A DNA stretch of 46,681 nt from Promethearchaeota archaeon (GCA_014730165.1 WJIS01000096.1:1-46681); one strand, 5' to 3'; counted from the stretch's first letter, positions 34,216 through 43,808 are shown. Numbers and translations are program-made. Notes: generated by a model from the letters alone, not told the origin.

Positions 34216-35562
34216 TTATTTTGGATTTTCATTTTTTATTATAGTAGCTGTGGACATCCCTAGACCTACGCACATTGATGAAATGGCAAATTCTTTTCCA
34301 GAATCTTCTAATTGATGTAGATTTGTACCGATCAATCTTAATCCTGTACAGCCTGTCGGGTGACCTAAGGCGATTGCACCACCCCAAGGATTAAACCTAT
34401 CCTCACGCCAATCCAATCCTAAATCATAACAACACGCAAAGATAACTGAGCTAAATGCTTCATTAATCTCTATAAAACTCATTTCATCAAAACTCATATT
34501 TGCTCTTTTTAGGACTTCTGGCATAGCTTTAATCGGACCTGTTAATTGTAACACTGGATCTGTACCTACAACTGCGAAATTCAATATAGTTGCTCTAGGT
34601 GTAAGACCATATTCATCGGCAAGCTCTCTTGTCATCCATAATTGTGCTCCCGCACCATCACTAGTGGGACAGCTGTTCCCAGCAGTTAAAAAGGCATACT
34701 TTCTTCGACCCACGATTGTACGTAATTTTGCTAACTTTTCCATTGAAGTTTTAGGTCTTGGAGTTTCATCTCTTTCGGTAAGAATAGATAATTCTAGATC
34801 TTTTGCAATTTTTCCATCTTCATTTAACATTGGATTTCCATCTTCATCTAATTTCGGGCACCAAATCGGTTCAATCTCTCTTCCTCTTTCATTCCAGTGG
34901 TTTATAGCCTTCTGATGTGACATCAGAGAAAGACTATCGACTTCTTTTCTGTATTCCTCTTTAGTCATCCCTGCCTTTTCCATCCAAACTTTTCCCATTA
35001 CATGAGCAGCGTTAATTTGACCTGCGAACTGAGTATTATGTTTTTCAGCACTCTCAATTACTTCTGGGTGTTCAGTAATTTTTTTATTTGGCGGAACCAT
35101 TATAGGTCTGCCTTTATCTTCATCAAATATATAAGTGTCTGACATGATTGCATATCGATTTTGAACTTCCACACCACCACAAATTACACAATCGAGCACT
35201 CCAGATGCGATCGCTTGCCATCCAAGCATTACGGATTGAGCTCCACTAGCACATTGACGATTAATTGACATTCCGGGTACACTAACAGGTAAATGAGCTG
35301 CTAATGCACTTGTTCGCCCAATATCTAAGGCACAGTCCCCAATCTGAGAATTACACGCAACAATAGAATCTCCAATGATTGCCGGATCGATATCGTTCCT
35401 TTCCATCAATGTTCTATAACAATGGACGACTAAATCATCTCCACGATGACGGACAATTGTACCACGCTTTTTACCTATTGGAGTTCTAATATAATCTATT
35501 AATACAGGTTCACGTTTGGGATCTTTGAAATATTTATCGTACATACTTATTGGTTCTGGCAT
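34216..35562 (-). CDS. Thiolase (acetyl-CoA acetyltransferase family)
   Basis: The 448-residue protein has all thiolase landmarks: the nucleophile Cys104 in NRQCASGAQSV, NEAFSSVIF, the His motif GGAIALGHPTGCTGLR, and the second catalytic Cys in SSMCVGLGM. It is about 50 residues longer than usual because of an N-terminal leader and an insertion near residues 190-230 with ILTERDE. It cleaves or forms beta-ketoacyl-CoA. It suits the crotonases and 3-hydroxyacyl-CoA dehydrogenase elsewhere in the window. The URO-D-like gene is 73 bases upstream, so the two may be co-transcribed. Confidence 0.93.
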   Translation of the reverse strand: MPEPISMYDKYFKDPKREPVLIDYIRTPIGKKRGTIVRHRGDDLVVHCYRTLMERNDIDPAIIGDSIVACNSQIGDCALDIGRTSALAAHLPVSVPGMSINRQCASGAQSVMLGWQAIASGVLDCVICGGVEVQNRYAIMSDTYIFDEDKGRPIMVPPNKKITEHPEVIESAEKHNTQFAGQINAAHVMGKVWMEKAGMTKEEYRKEVDSLSLMSHQKAINHWNERGREIEPIWCPKLDEDGNPMLNEDGKIAKDLELSILTERDETPRPKTSMEKLAKLRTIVGRRKYAFLTAGNSCPTSDGAGAQLWMTRELADEYGLTPRATILNFAVVGTDPVLQLTGPIKAMPEVLKRANMSFDEMSFIEINEAFSSVIFACCYDLGLDWREDRFNPWGGAIALGHPTGCTGLRLIGTNLHQLEDSGKEFAISSMCVGLGMSTATIIKNENPK

Positions 35563-35635
35563 AAATTTTCACATCAATTCTGCCTTAAAAAATTTGTGAA
35601 AGAAAAAACAAGAAAAAAATTAGGAAAAAAGATAT

Positions 35636-36814
35636 TTATTCCTCAGTGGGAGGAAGTGGAGGGACTTCAAAATTTTCCCATGATTCTGGAGGAGGATATT
35701 CCCACCATTCTTCTGGTATTTTATTATAATTCCCGTATTTTTTAAGTCCTTTTTGAAATGCTTTTATGTTTTTTTTTGGAGCTTTTAAATCAGTCGGCGT
35801 GGGATAAAAATAAGCACCATACCCTCCATTTTTTGTTCCTAGGTTTCTAACCATATGCCAAACTTCTCGCTCTACTTCTTCTGGTGTGTTATGTGTATAA
35901 ATCGACTGAATATTTACGCAGCCCCATATCATTATCTCTCCCCGGAATGGTCGTAGTTGTGGATATCCACTCATTCGAGGGCTATCCAATTCGATGGCAT
36001 CTAATCCCCATTCAATTAATAGAGGCAAAAGTGGATCGATTTTACCACAACAATGAAGATGAATTTCAGCACCTAATTCATGTGCCGCATCACATAATTT
36101 TTTATATACGGGTTTATAGAATTTTTCAAATGTTTTTGGGCTAAACAAAGGTCCTGTTTGCTCTCCTAAATCATCAACAATCCAAAATCCATGAGGCTCT
36201 AAATTGTATTTATAACATGCTTTCATCGCTTTAATATGCCATTCAGTCTCTCTTTCAAGGGATTTATTAACCATCTCGGGATTTCTTTTATGATCCATTA
36301 AAAACTTTGAAAAGCCGCGTATGGTAGAAGCTCTTTGAAATGGTCCGAAATCAGCAATATGACCTATTCTATATTTATCCTCTCCAAATGCCTTTTTAAG
36401 TTCCTTTGCAAATTCATAACGAGTTGGATCCATTGGATCAGGATTATACTTCTTGATAAATTCATCATATTCACTCCAGTCAGATATTGGTGCTCTTCCG
36501 GGATGCCCCATGTTATCATCACCACCTCTCATATTCCAAATACATCCCCATTCGTCTATTTCTTCATGTGGTAATTTCTTCCAATTATCATCTTCATATT
36601 GAGGATTATTTAACGCCCATTCTGGTTTTTCCCATTCATAACCTACTCTTACGTGTGGAAATAGTTCTTCTTCGTCTTCATTCCACCCTGGTTTCCATGA
36701 TTTCGAAACTTGCGTAATAAGCGGGCATACATCTCCCCTTATATCATTGAATATTGGAACTCGTTCAGGATTATTAAAATATAATGCTGCTTTTACTAAT
36801 TCTCGTGAATTCAA
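35636..36814 (-). CDS. URO-D/corrinoid methyltransferase-like protein
   Basis: This 392-residue TIM-barrel protein belongs to the uroporphyrinogen decarboxylase superfamily that includes MtaA/MtbA/MtxA methylcobamide:CoM methyltransferases. It starts MNSRELVKAALYFNNPERVP, the typical opening. A metal-site-like HLHCCGKIDPLLP (about residue 254) lies where MtaA has HxCG. A heme-pathway role is unlikely since the classic URO-D Arg motif is not seen, so a methyl-transfer or related demethylation role is inferred. The corrinoid protein partner is not nearby. The start is TTG at 36814 with GTGA eight bases upstream. A Pro-rich tail (PPPESWENFEVPPLPP) ends it. Confidence 0.8.
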   Translation of the reverse strand: MNSRELVKAALYFNNPERVPIFNDIRGDVCPLITQVSKSWKPGWNEDEEELFPHVRVGYEWEKPEWALNNPQYEDDNWKKLPHEEIDEWGCIWNMRGGDDNMGHPGRAPISDWSEYDEFIKKYNPDPMDPTRYEFAKELKKAFGEDKYRIGHIADFGPFQRASTIRGFSKFLMDHKRNPEMVNKSLERETEWHIKAMKACYKYNLEPHGFWIVDDLGEQTGPLFSPKTFEKFYKPVYKKLCDAAHELGAEIHLHCCGKIDPLLPLLIEWGLDAIELDSPRMSGYPQLRPFRGEIMIWGCVNIQSIYTHNTPEEVEREVWHMVRNLGTKNGGYGAYFYPTPTDLKAPKKNIKAFQKGLKKYGNYNKIPEEWWEYPPPESWENFEVPPLPPTEE

Positions 36815-36974
36815 ACTTTTTCACTAACCTAATCAAAATTTAAATATAAAATAGTAAATGAACAAATTATATTTTAATTTTTATAGATGGTATAAAGTAG
36901 ATGAGAGCTTTTGAAAAATAGAAATTTGTTAAATTATTATAAATTAATCAATTTTTACTATTATTATTGTAGAA

Positions 36975-38018
36975 ATGATTTCTGGGATTAATAAGTTATA
37001 TGATGCTTATTTATCGGAAAAATTACATCTGAATAATCTAATCACTTCTTTATTTAAGATCTTAGAATCAGAAACAAATAAACGAACAATATCAATAGTT
37101 TTTACTATCTTTAATGAAATTCCAAATATTGGCTCAGAATTTTATTCTTTCTTCGAAAACAATTTAATCTCAAATGAAAATGAAGAAATAAGAATTAGAT
37201 GTTTCAAATTTATTGCCTATAATTATTCCGATATTGGGGAAAAATCACTCATTTGGAGTATAAGAAAAGAAAATTCAACGAAATTATTAAAAATGATGAT
37301 AAAAGATCTTAACAATAATAACTTTAATTTTTCAAAGTCTATTAAAAAAGAGTTAGATAAAAGGTTAAAACGATTATCAGAGAAATTTGAACTTCATAAA
37401 AATGAAATCTTATTTTTACTGGATGTAGTAAGAGATTTGAGGAATGTAAGAAAATTTGAGATGAACAATAATTCTTATCTGAATCTTGAAAATCAGTGTT
37501 ATTTACAATATGAGAACAACCATATAATCATTTTATTAATGTTTTTAAGATATGATCTTCCCAAATCAATAATAAATTTGAAGAATTTAAAGTATTTAGA
37601 CCTTAGCTATAATTATTTTCATAAGATCCCTAGAACTCTAAAATATTTGCCTTGTTTAAAATACTTAGATTTAAGCTGGAATGAATTAGAAAAATTTCCG
37701 GAGTTCATCAAAAATATTAAAAATTCATGCTTAAGAGAATTAAATTTAGGATTTAATCATATAAAAACAATCCCTACTTGGATTAGTGACTTAAATAATC
37801 TACACACTTTAGATATGCGAAGCAATAATCTCAAAACTTTACCTAAATTTGTTATGGATCTTCCTAATCTTGAATTTATCAACATTAGCGATAATTATCT
37901 AAATGAAATTCCATTATTTATTAAGGGGCATCAGTCTGTAATATCAAAGGAGAGAGGTAAGGTAATGAAGATTTCAAGATGTTCTCGTGGGTTAAAATCT
38001 TTACAGATTATCTTTTAA
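36975..38018 (+). CDS. Helical-repeat plus leucine-rich-repeat protein
   Basis: The 347-residue protein has an N-terminal region of paired helices (residues 1 to about 150, HEAT-like: NLITSLFKILESETNKRTIS, IRIRCFKFIAYNY) and a C-terminal LRR block of about five 23-residue repeats (LPKSIINLKNLKYLDLSYN to LEFINISDNYLNEIP). There is a short basic tail. The cassette LRR genes at 15-26 kb are unlike it in the N-terminus. No signal, membrane segment or enzyme domain is present. It may be a protein-protein scaffold. The family is not recognised. Confidence 0.75.
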   Translation: MISGINKLYDAYLSEKLHLNNLITSLFKILESETNKRTISIVFTIFNEIPNIGSEFYSFFENNLISNENEEIRIRCFKFIAYNYSDIGEKSLIWSIRKENSTKLLKMMIKDLNNNNFNFSKSIKKELDKRLKRLSEKFELHKNEILFLLDVVRDLRNVRKFEMNNNSYLNLENQCYLQYENNHIIILLMFLRYDLPKSIINLKNLKYLDLSYNYFHKIPRTLKYLPCLKYLDLSWNELEKFPEFIKNIKNSCLRELNLGFNHIKTIPTWISDLNNLHTLDMRSNNLKTLPKFVMDLPNLEFINISDNYLNEIPLFIKGHQSVISKERGKVMKISRCSRGLKSLQIIF

Positions 38019-38150
38019 GATATGTCAAGGATTTTTATGTTATTATTCTATATTTTAAAATTCCATTCAATCAGTGTGAGATTTACTTTAAAAGTAGAGA
38101 TATTCTTAAATTATAAATTAACTAAATTTAAGTAATAAACTTAAAATATT

Positions 38151-38156
38151 GGGTGA
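38151..38156 (+). promoter_or_regulatory. Ribosome site GGGTGA that decides a TTG start
   Basis: GGGTGA lies five bases before TTG at 38162. The in-frame GTG at 38153 falls inside this site, so it is not the start. Confidence 0.5.
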
Positions 38157-38161
38157 ATTGT

Positions 38162-39016
38162 TTGAATTTCGATTTTAAAACTATTAAGTTTGAATTAAGA
38201 GAAGACGGGATAGGAATTATTAGCTTGAATAGACCGGAAAAATTGAATGCGATTTCTTTTCAAATGGAAGAGGAGCTCCACGAAATTTTAGATTATTTGG
38301 ATACAAATCTAAATTGTCGAGTTCTGATTCTAAGAGGAGAGGGAAAAGCATTTAGTGCAGGAACAGATTTACAAGAAGGATTAATACTTAATGCTAGAAA
38401 AGTTAAAGAAGGATATGAGAAATATTTTCATTTAAATAACATTTCGGAACCCATTAAGAGAAAAATATATCATCAATGGAGGATAACCGATATAATTACC
38501 AAGTTTAGGAAGATCCATCAACCAATTATCGCTTTAGTCCATGGTGCTGCTGCAGGTGGAGGATTAGGTATGATTCTTGCGTCTGATATCAGAATTGCTA
38601 CCGAAAATGCGAGATTCATTAATGCGTCTATTAATATTGGGCTAACTGGAGCAGATATGGGATGTAGTTATTTTTTACCTCGATTGATAGGTATGGCACG
38701 AGCGTCTGAAATATTATATACCGGACGTGAAGTAAATGGGAAGGAAGCATGTGAAATAGGATTAGTTAATCAACTTACCTCTAAGGATGAATTATTAGAC
38801 GAAGGAATTAAATTTGCTTTTAAAATGATTAATAAAAGCCCCTTGGGTTTGAGATTAACTAAAAAGGCTATTAATCTCAGTTTAGATACTCCATCCTTAG
38901 ATACTATTCTACAGTTCGAAAATAGTTCTATTGTACTTACTTTTTCCTCTGATGATGTAAAAGAAGCATCAAAAGCATTTTTTAGTAAAAAAGAACCGAA
39001 TTATCCATTAAAATAA
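38162..39016 (+). CDS. Crotonase-superfamily protein lacking the hydratase Glu pair (paralogue 2)
   Basis: From TTG at 38162 the protein has 284 residues and begins MNFDFKTIKFELREDGIGII, parallel to paralogue 1 at 31450. It keeps NRPEKLNAIS, GKAFSAGTDLQE and GAAAGGGLGMILASDI, but the two hydratase Glu positions are Gly and Ser. GADMGCSYFLPRLIG retains the Asp used in dienoyl-CoA isomerases. So a double-bond isomerase or hydrolase-like activity is more likely than standard hydration. The gene ends 43 bases before the serine beta-lactamase-like gene on the same strand. Confidence 0.85.
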   Translation: MNFDFKTIKFELREDGIGIISLNRPEKLNAISFQMEEELHEILDYLDTNLNCRVLILRGEGKAFSAGTDLQEGLILNARKVKEGYEKYFHLNNISEPIKRKIYHQWRITDIITKFRKIHQPIIALVHGAAAGGGLGMILASDIRIATENARFINASINIGLTGADMGCSYFLPRLIGMARASEILYTGREVNGKEACEIGLVNQLTSKDELLDEGIKFAFKMINKSPLGLRLTKKAINLSLDTPSLDTILQFENSSIVLTFSSDDVKEASKAFFSKKEPNYPLK

Positions 39017-39059
39017 TTCCTTTCTCCATTTTTAATTAAAACCAATTAAAAGGAACATA

Positions 39060-40580
39060 ATGAAATTATCTGTTTCTAATTCTCAATGGAAGAAGATTGA
39101 TGAAATAATTGATGAAATATACAAAAGAAAACAACCACCTGGACTCGCTATAGGCTTTTTCAACAAAAATGGTTTAATGAAAGAAAAATATTTTGGGTAT
39201 GGTAATATAGAAGAAAAAAATAAAGTCAATGAAAACACAGGTTTCATGGTTGGTTCAATTACTAAATTGTTTACATTAGTTGCTATCATGCAACAATTTG
39301 AAGAAGGTAAATTCGAACTTGACGATAATGTAAATGATTTTCTCCCAAATGGTAAAATAATCACCAAAAAAGGCTGGCCAGAGGTTAACTTTAAACATAT
39401 ACTTACTCATACATCAGGTATAGGAGAATTACGTTCTAAATGGGATTTATTTAAAAAAGGATTTCGGTTGATAACATATGATGATGAAAAAGTACCTCCA
39501 ATGAGTTCATTACATGATCTTCCAGTTTATAGCTCATCACCGGCAGGATATAAATATGCCTATTCCAATATTGCTATATCAATATTAGGTTATATTATAG
39601 AAAAATTAACAAGTTTAAGTTTCCGAGATTATCTTATCAAAAACGTTTTGGATCCTCTTGAAATGACGAATTCTGACTTAATAAAAAGTAATCGGATAAA
39701 ATTAAATGAAGCACTCGGATATAAATATAAAAATGGAACTTATAAGCAAGCTAAACGCTGGAATAATATCATTAAACCATCTGGAGCACTAGTTACTTCA
39801 GTAAGAGATATGGCTAATTTTGGAAAGATGTTGTTAAATCATGGGCAGTATAATGGAAAACGGATACTGAGACCAGAAACTTTAGAACTTATATGGAGTC
39901 CTCATTATTATGCTCATGAAGAATTAAGAGATCGATATTCTATTGGTCTAATTTTCCGATTACATTTAATTGATAGCATGCGTCTCGTAGAGCACACGGG
40001 GGGGCTAAGTGGATTTAATGCTCAATTTTCCTTATTCCCGGATAACGACTTTGGTTTTTATAGCTTTTGTAACTTAAATGAAGGAATGCATAACAGGACG
40101 ACAAGTAAACTAAGAAATCGAATAATAAAGGTATTAATTAAAGATTGTAAAAGGAGCTCTCTCTTAACTAATCATAATAAAAGAATTAATACTGAGTATG
40201 AAGGATTTTACGGACCATTCCCTGGTTTTTTAACTAATACTCGTATATTTATCGACGGAATTGAGTTTAAAGTTAAAGAGAAGAGAGATCATTTTGTATT
40301 TTCAAGTTTAATCGGTAGTAAAAAAATTGGTTTTAGATTATTTCAAACTGCTAAGCCAGAGGTTTTTTTTAAAAAAAATAAACCAGACGAAGATATTTAT
40401 ATGAATAGAAAATATGTCTTTTCATATTCTGAATCTGAATCTAACTATAGACTCTCACAAGGACTTTTTACTTACCGAAAATTAAAATATTACCAAACAA
40501 TACCATTTAAAATAACTATTTTATGTTTTACAATATTCCTTATAACACTTTTAAGTATCGTTATCTATTTAAGCTTATAA
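39060..40580 (+). CDS. Serine beta-lactamase / penicillin-binding-like hydrolase with C-terminal anchor
   Basis: The 506-residue protein has class C beta-lactamase/DD-peptidase catalytic motifs: SITK (Ser66, Lys69), YSN (168-170) and HTGG (in VEHTGGLSG). This superfamily includes esterases and peptidases as well as beta-lactamases. About 130 residues of unknown beta-rich domain follow, then a C-terminal membrane helix (ILCFTIFLITLLSIVIYL). There is no N-terminal signal peptide, so the catalytic domain may face the cytosol. An archaeon has no murein, so the substrate is an ester or peptide of another kind. AAGGAA precedes the ATG. The MFS gene begins 17 bases later. Confidence 0.85.
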   Translation: MKLSVSNSQWKKIDEIIDEIYKRKQPPGLAIGFFNKNGLMKEKYFGYGNIEEKNKVNENTGFMVGSITKLFTLVAIMQQFEEGKFELDDNVNDFLPNGKIITKKGWPEVNFKHILTHTSGIGELRSKWDLFKKGFRLITYDDEKVPPMSSLHDLPVYSSSPAGYKYAYSNIAISILGYIIEKLTSLSFRDYLIKNVLDPLEMTNSDLIKSNRIKLNEALGYKYKNGTYKQAKRWNNIIKPSGALVTSVRDMANFGKMLLNHGQYNGKRILRPETLELIWSPHYYAHEELRDRYSIGLIFRLHLIDSMRLVEHTGGLSGFNAQFSLFPDNDFGFYSFCNLNEGMHNRTTSKLRNRIIKVLIKDCKRSSLLTNHNKRINTEYEGFYGPFPGFLTNTRIFIDGIEFKVKEKRDHFVFSSLIGSKKIGFRLFQTAKPEVFFKKNKPDEDIYMNRKYVFSYSESESNYRLSQGLFTYRKLKYYQTIPFKITILCFTIFLITLLSIVIYLSL

Positions 40581-40597
40581 AAAGAAATGGTTTGATT

Positions 40598-41908
40598 ATG
40601 ATTACAAAGGAAAATATAGAATACAAACGGCTCTATACATTAATTTTCAGTATGAATTACCTCTTCCAAGGATTCACTACTTCAATGTTTACGGTTATTG
40701 TACCTATTTATATATTAGATTTAGTTTCAGTTACGGGAGATACTATTACAACCTCAGACATTTCATTTATAGCATCAATCATTCTAATACCCTCTGCGAT
40801 TAAACTTATTTATGGAATTTTAAGCGATAAGTTTGGAATCAAAAATATTGGAAGAAGACGACCTTGGATAATTATCCCCGTGTTTATTAGTGGTTTGTTT
40901 TGGATTCTTTTGCCATTTTTAGTAAGATTTGGGGATCTTATAGTCATATTTACCGGTTTAGGTTTTATCATTAATCTAGGAGTTATGATGGCAGATACTG
41001 CGCTGGATGGGTTAATTTTGGACATTTGCCCTAAAGAAAGATTAGGTCGAGTTCAAGGAGTTGTATGGGGATATCGTTCAATAGGAATGATAGGAGGGGG
41101 ACCATTTTTAGCGATATTAGTTGTTACGGGAATATTTGAAAGGATAGATTATACTTTTATTTTTTTAGGGATTTTGATGATAATTAGCTCTTTAATCACT
41201 TTTTTTATCAAAGAACCAACCGAATATCTCAAAATTAATATGAGAAAAAATTTTAAAAAGTTGTTTAAAGATAAGAAAGATGTTAAAACTTATTTATTTT
41301 CCTTATTTAATGCCGTTTCAGATGGAGTCATTTTGCTTTACCTTTCACTCTACATTCTAATTCAATTAGGTATCTTAGAGAGTCAACAAGCTTCTTTGAA
41401 TATATCTCCCGATGATAACTTAACTGCATTTCTTTATCAATCTTATATATCCCTAACAGTAAGTGCGGGCATAATTATTGGAGCTTTAGTTGGAGGAATA
41501 ATCGCTGATTTAAAATCGCGAAAATTGAATGTTTATATTGCTATGATCTTTACATCCATTTCAATATTTTTTGTACTTGTTAATAAGGACATTGTTTATT
41601 TCTTTATAATTTCTGGAATAATAGGAATCGGCATAGGGTGGCGACATTCTGCATATTCACCCGTGGTTTCCCAAATGGCAAAGTTCCATCCAAAGATGGA
41701 TAGTACTTACTTCTCATTATGTAATTCTCTTTCTAATCTTGGAAGCACTTTAGGATTAACATTTATGGGTCTCATTTTCGCAGAAACGGCCAGTTACCTT
41801 ATAGTTTTTATAATTATCGCAATATTTCAATTAATTAATTTAGTCCCTTTCAGCACTATCAGTAGCTCCTATTATGAAACACCTAAATTGAAGATTGAGG
41901 AAATTTAA
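40598..41908 (+). CDS. MFS transporter, AmpG/PAT/PucC-like
   Basis: From ATG at 40598 the protein has 436 residues and about twelve helices. The segment MADTALDGLILDICPKERLGRVQGVVWGYRSIGMIGGG (quoted in parts here: MADTALDGL, ICPKERLGRVQG, WGYRSIGMIGG) matches the AmpG/PAT/BT1 branch. The loop between helices 2 and 3 carries GRRRPWII. An ATG 25 codons earlier (40523) overlaps the preceding gene's frame by 58 bases and is less likely. Cargo is unknown; coupling to the beta-lactamase-like gene just upstream is probable from spacing. AmpG in bacteria imports muropeptides, which should not be assumed here. Confidence 0.8.
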   Translation: MITKENIEYKRLYTLIFSMNYLFQGFTTSMFTVIVPIYILDLVSVTGDTITTSDISFIASIILIPSAIKLIYGILSDKFGIKNIGRRRPWIIIPVFISGLFWILLPFLVRFGDLIVIFTGLGFIINLGVMMADTALDGLILDICPKERLGRVQGVVWGYRSIGMIGGGPFLAILVVTGIFERIDYTFIFLGILMIISSLITFFIKEPTEYLKINMRKNFKKLFKDKKDVKTYLFSLFNAVSDGVILLYLSLYILIQLGILESQQASLNISPDDNLTAFLYQSYISLTVSAGIIIGALVGGIIADLKSRKLNVYIAMIFTSISIFFVLVNKDIVYFFIISGIIGIGIGWRHSAYSPVVSQMAKFHPKMDSTYFSLCNSLSNLGSTLGLTFMGLIFAETASYLIVFIIIAIFQLINLVPFSTISSSYYETPKLKIEEI

Positions 41909-41960
41909 TTTTTTCAATCTCTTTTGAAAAATTTCAATTTTCTCAGCATGATAATAGATT

Positions 41961-43709
41961 TTATACAATCCTAAAGAAAATGTGAGTAAAGAAAATGATC
42001 AGAGGAAGTATAATTAAGGGAATTAACGCTAGATAGGTTTTAAAAAATTTAGAAAGCAAATTGATTAATTGACGGAGATAAAACATCATAATACCTGTAA
42101 GAATTATAAAAAGAAAATGAGTTGTTATTCCTCCCAAATATGGGAACGGAGGGAGAGGAATGAAAATCAAGAATAGTAAAAGTGAAAGTATTCGTAACCC
42201 GATAATAATATAACTATGCTTATGCTTTAAATCTCTTAAATAGAGACTATCCATAATTATAGAGCTAAATCCCACTAGTAAGTATGTTGGTAATGAATTA
42301 TTCAATATTGGGATGATAGGTTCAATAGATAGTCTTGCATTGATGTTATATATAATGAGAAATAAGCTAATTATACCTATAATTACAAATAGAGAATATG
42401 CGGAAGGAATGAAACTCAATTTAATTTTTGATTTCCATTCTTCTTTCCAATTATTATTTAATTCAGAATTAATAAAAAATAGGGGAATAGCACTACAAAT
42501 AGGATAAGCGATAAAATATCCATAGATAAAGGAACTATTAATTAAAGCAAAAAGCGGACCAATTATAAAGATAGGAATTAAATAGATAATAGATCGGTAT
42601 ATTAGCATTTTTTGATATTTAATCCCATATCTCCGTGAAATATCCTCCTCATCGCTAAAAGGAAGATTTTTCCAATAAGGTATTACTTTAAAATGTAAAA
42701 GATAAAAAGTCGAACTAAAAAAGAGAATAATGATGGATATAATTAATAATAATACAGGAACTATACTGGTTGGGTAATTAAAATTGATAAGAGAATAGAA
42801 TCCGAATTCAGATTCTCGATCTAATATATCAAGTGATTGATTATGGAAGAAATTCTCAATCCAAATAATTGAATGTTTAATTGAGATTGGATCTGCATCG
42901 TTTTGGAAATGGTTGAGATTCGGACGTAGTTCAATTTGAATATCCTCTCGTTCTGTGCCATTTAGATGATGGTAAAATGCTTCATTTGTTTCGGGAAGAA
43001 TTAATGTGTCTGTTAATCCTTGAATTATCAATAAATTATCGGTATTATTTGGATGAGCTAAGTCAAATGCATCTTCAATAGTTTCTAAATCTTGGATACT
43101 TGGCGTCGTTCCTATTAAATCCTCGAATGGTATTCGTCGAGTTAAATTTGAAAGTGAAGTTAAAGGATGAAATAAGACAGAAGTATAAATTCTATTATCA
43201 ATAGCTTGTAAAACAGCGCCAATTCCGCCCCCATAAGAGAAAGCTAGGAGACCCATATGTGTATAATTAATATATTCGTAGTTTAATTGCATAAAATCAA
43301 TTATCTCAACCATATCATACGGTTCCTTTGCTAAGAATGCACTTGGTCCGTGGGATTCTCCATGACCTCTCTGTTCTACAACAATAACGGCGTATCCCAA
43401 TTTAACAAATTGAACTGTCATTTCAAGTTTGTCTTCTTTTTTAGAATTAATACCATTAAGTAGTAATATAGTTGGCACTGAGTTATTATCATATTTTCCC
43501 AGCTCTTTATCTACATATATTTTACCATGTATAAGAGCGCCATCTCTCATCTCTACAACAAAAGGATTATAAGAGATATTTTCATTCTCAAATAAATTTA
43601 GTCTTAATCTCCCTAACTCATTTGACGAAATTAATGAAAATGAAATTAATGAAAAACTGAGGATTATCAAAACTGTTATTAGATATTTAATAACTCTCTC
43701 TTTTTCCAT
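41961..43709 (-). CDS. Alpha/beta hydrolase fused to a polytopic membrane domain
   Basis: The 582-residue protein begins with a membrane helix (about residues 9-27), then a hydrolase domain. It has the strand VPTILLLNGINSK, a nucleophile elbow AFSYGGG (Ser near 157), an acid in QGLTDTLILP and a His in NLNHFQND. VEQRGHGESHG is the usual loop before the elbow. After about residue 310, seven or eight hydrophobic segments form a membrane domain. The hydrolase part thus faces outside and the C-terminal part spans the membrane. A lipid or surface-ester substrate is inferred. Confidence 0.85.
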   Translation of the reverse strand: MEKERVIKYLITVLIILSFSLISFSLISSNELGRLRLNLFENENISYNPFVVEMRDGALIHGKIYVDKELGKYDNNSVPTILLLNGINSKKEDKLEMTVQFVKLGYAVIVVEQRGHGESHGPSAFLAKEPYDMVEIIDFMQLNYEYINYTHMGLLAFSYGGGIGAVLQAIDNRIYTSVLFHPLTSLSNLTRRIPFEDLIGTTPSIQDLETIEDAFDLAHPNNTDNLLIIQGLTDTLILPETNEAFYHHLNGTEREDIQIELRPNLNHFQNDADPISIKHSIIWIENFFHNQSLDILDRESEFGFYSLINFNYPTSIVPVLLLIISIIILFFSSTFYLLHFKVIPYWKNLPFSDEEDISRRYGIKYQKMLIYRSIIYLIPIFIIGPLFALINSSFIYGYFIAYPICSAIPLFFINSELNNNWKEEWKSKIKLSFIPSAYSLFVIIGIISLFLIIYNINARLSIEPIIPILNNSLPTYLLVGFSSIIMDSLYLRDLKHKHSYIIIGLRILSLLLFLIFIPLPPFPYLGGITTHFLFIILTGIMMFYLRQLINLLSKFFKTYLALIPLIILPLIIFFTHIFFRIV

Positions 43710-43808
43710 TTATAAAATTTAACTTTCATTGTTATATATTTATTTCTTTTATGTAATATTAAGCGAGGAGTTATAATTACAATTGAATTAATTTATTATC
43801 ATAAGAGT

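Noticed and set aside
38153-38161. GTG at 38153 as start of the second crotonase
   Set aside because: It lies inside the GGGTGA ribosome site; TTG at 38162 fits spacing and the paralogue's N-terminus.
40523-40597. Upstream ATG for the AmpG/PAT-like transporter
   Set aside because: It overlaps the preceding coding region by 58 bases and adds a non-family N-terminus.
39060-41908. Murein recycling/beta-lactam resistance role for the beta-lactamase-like gene and transporter
   Set aside because: The other genes point to an archaeon, which lacks murein, and the motifs are shared by esterases and peptidases.
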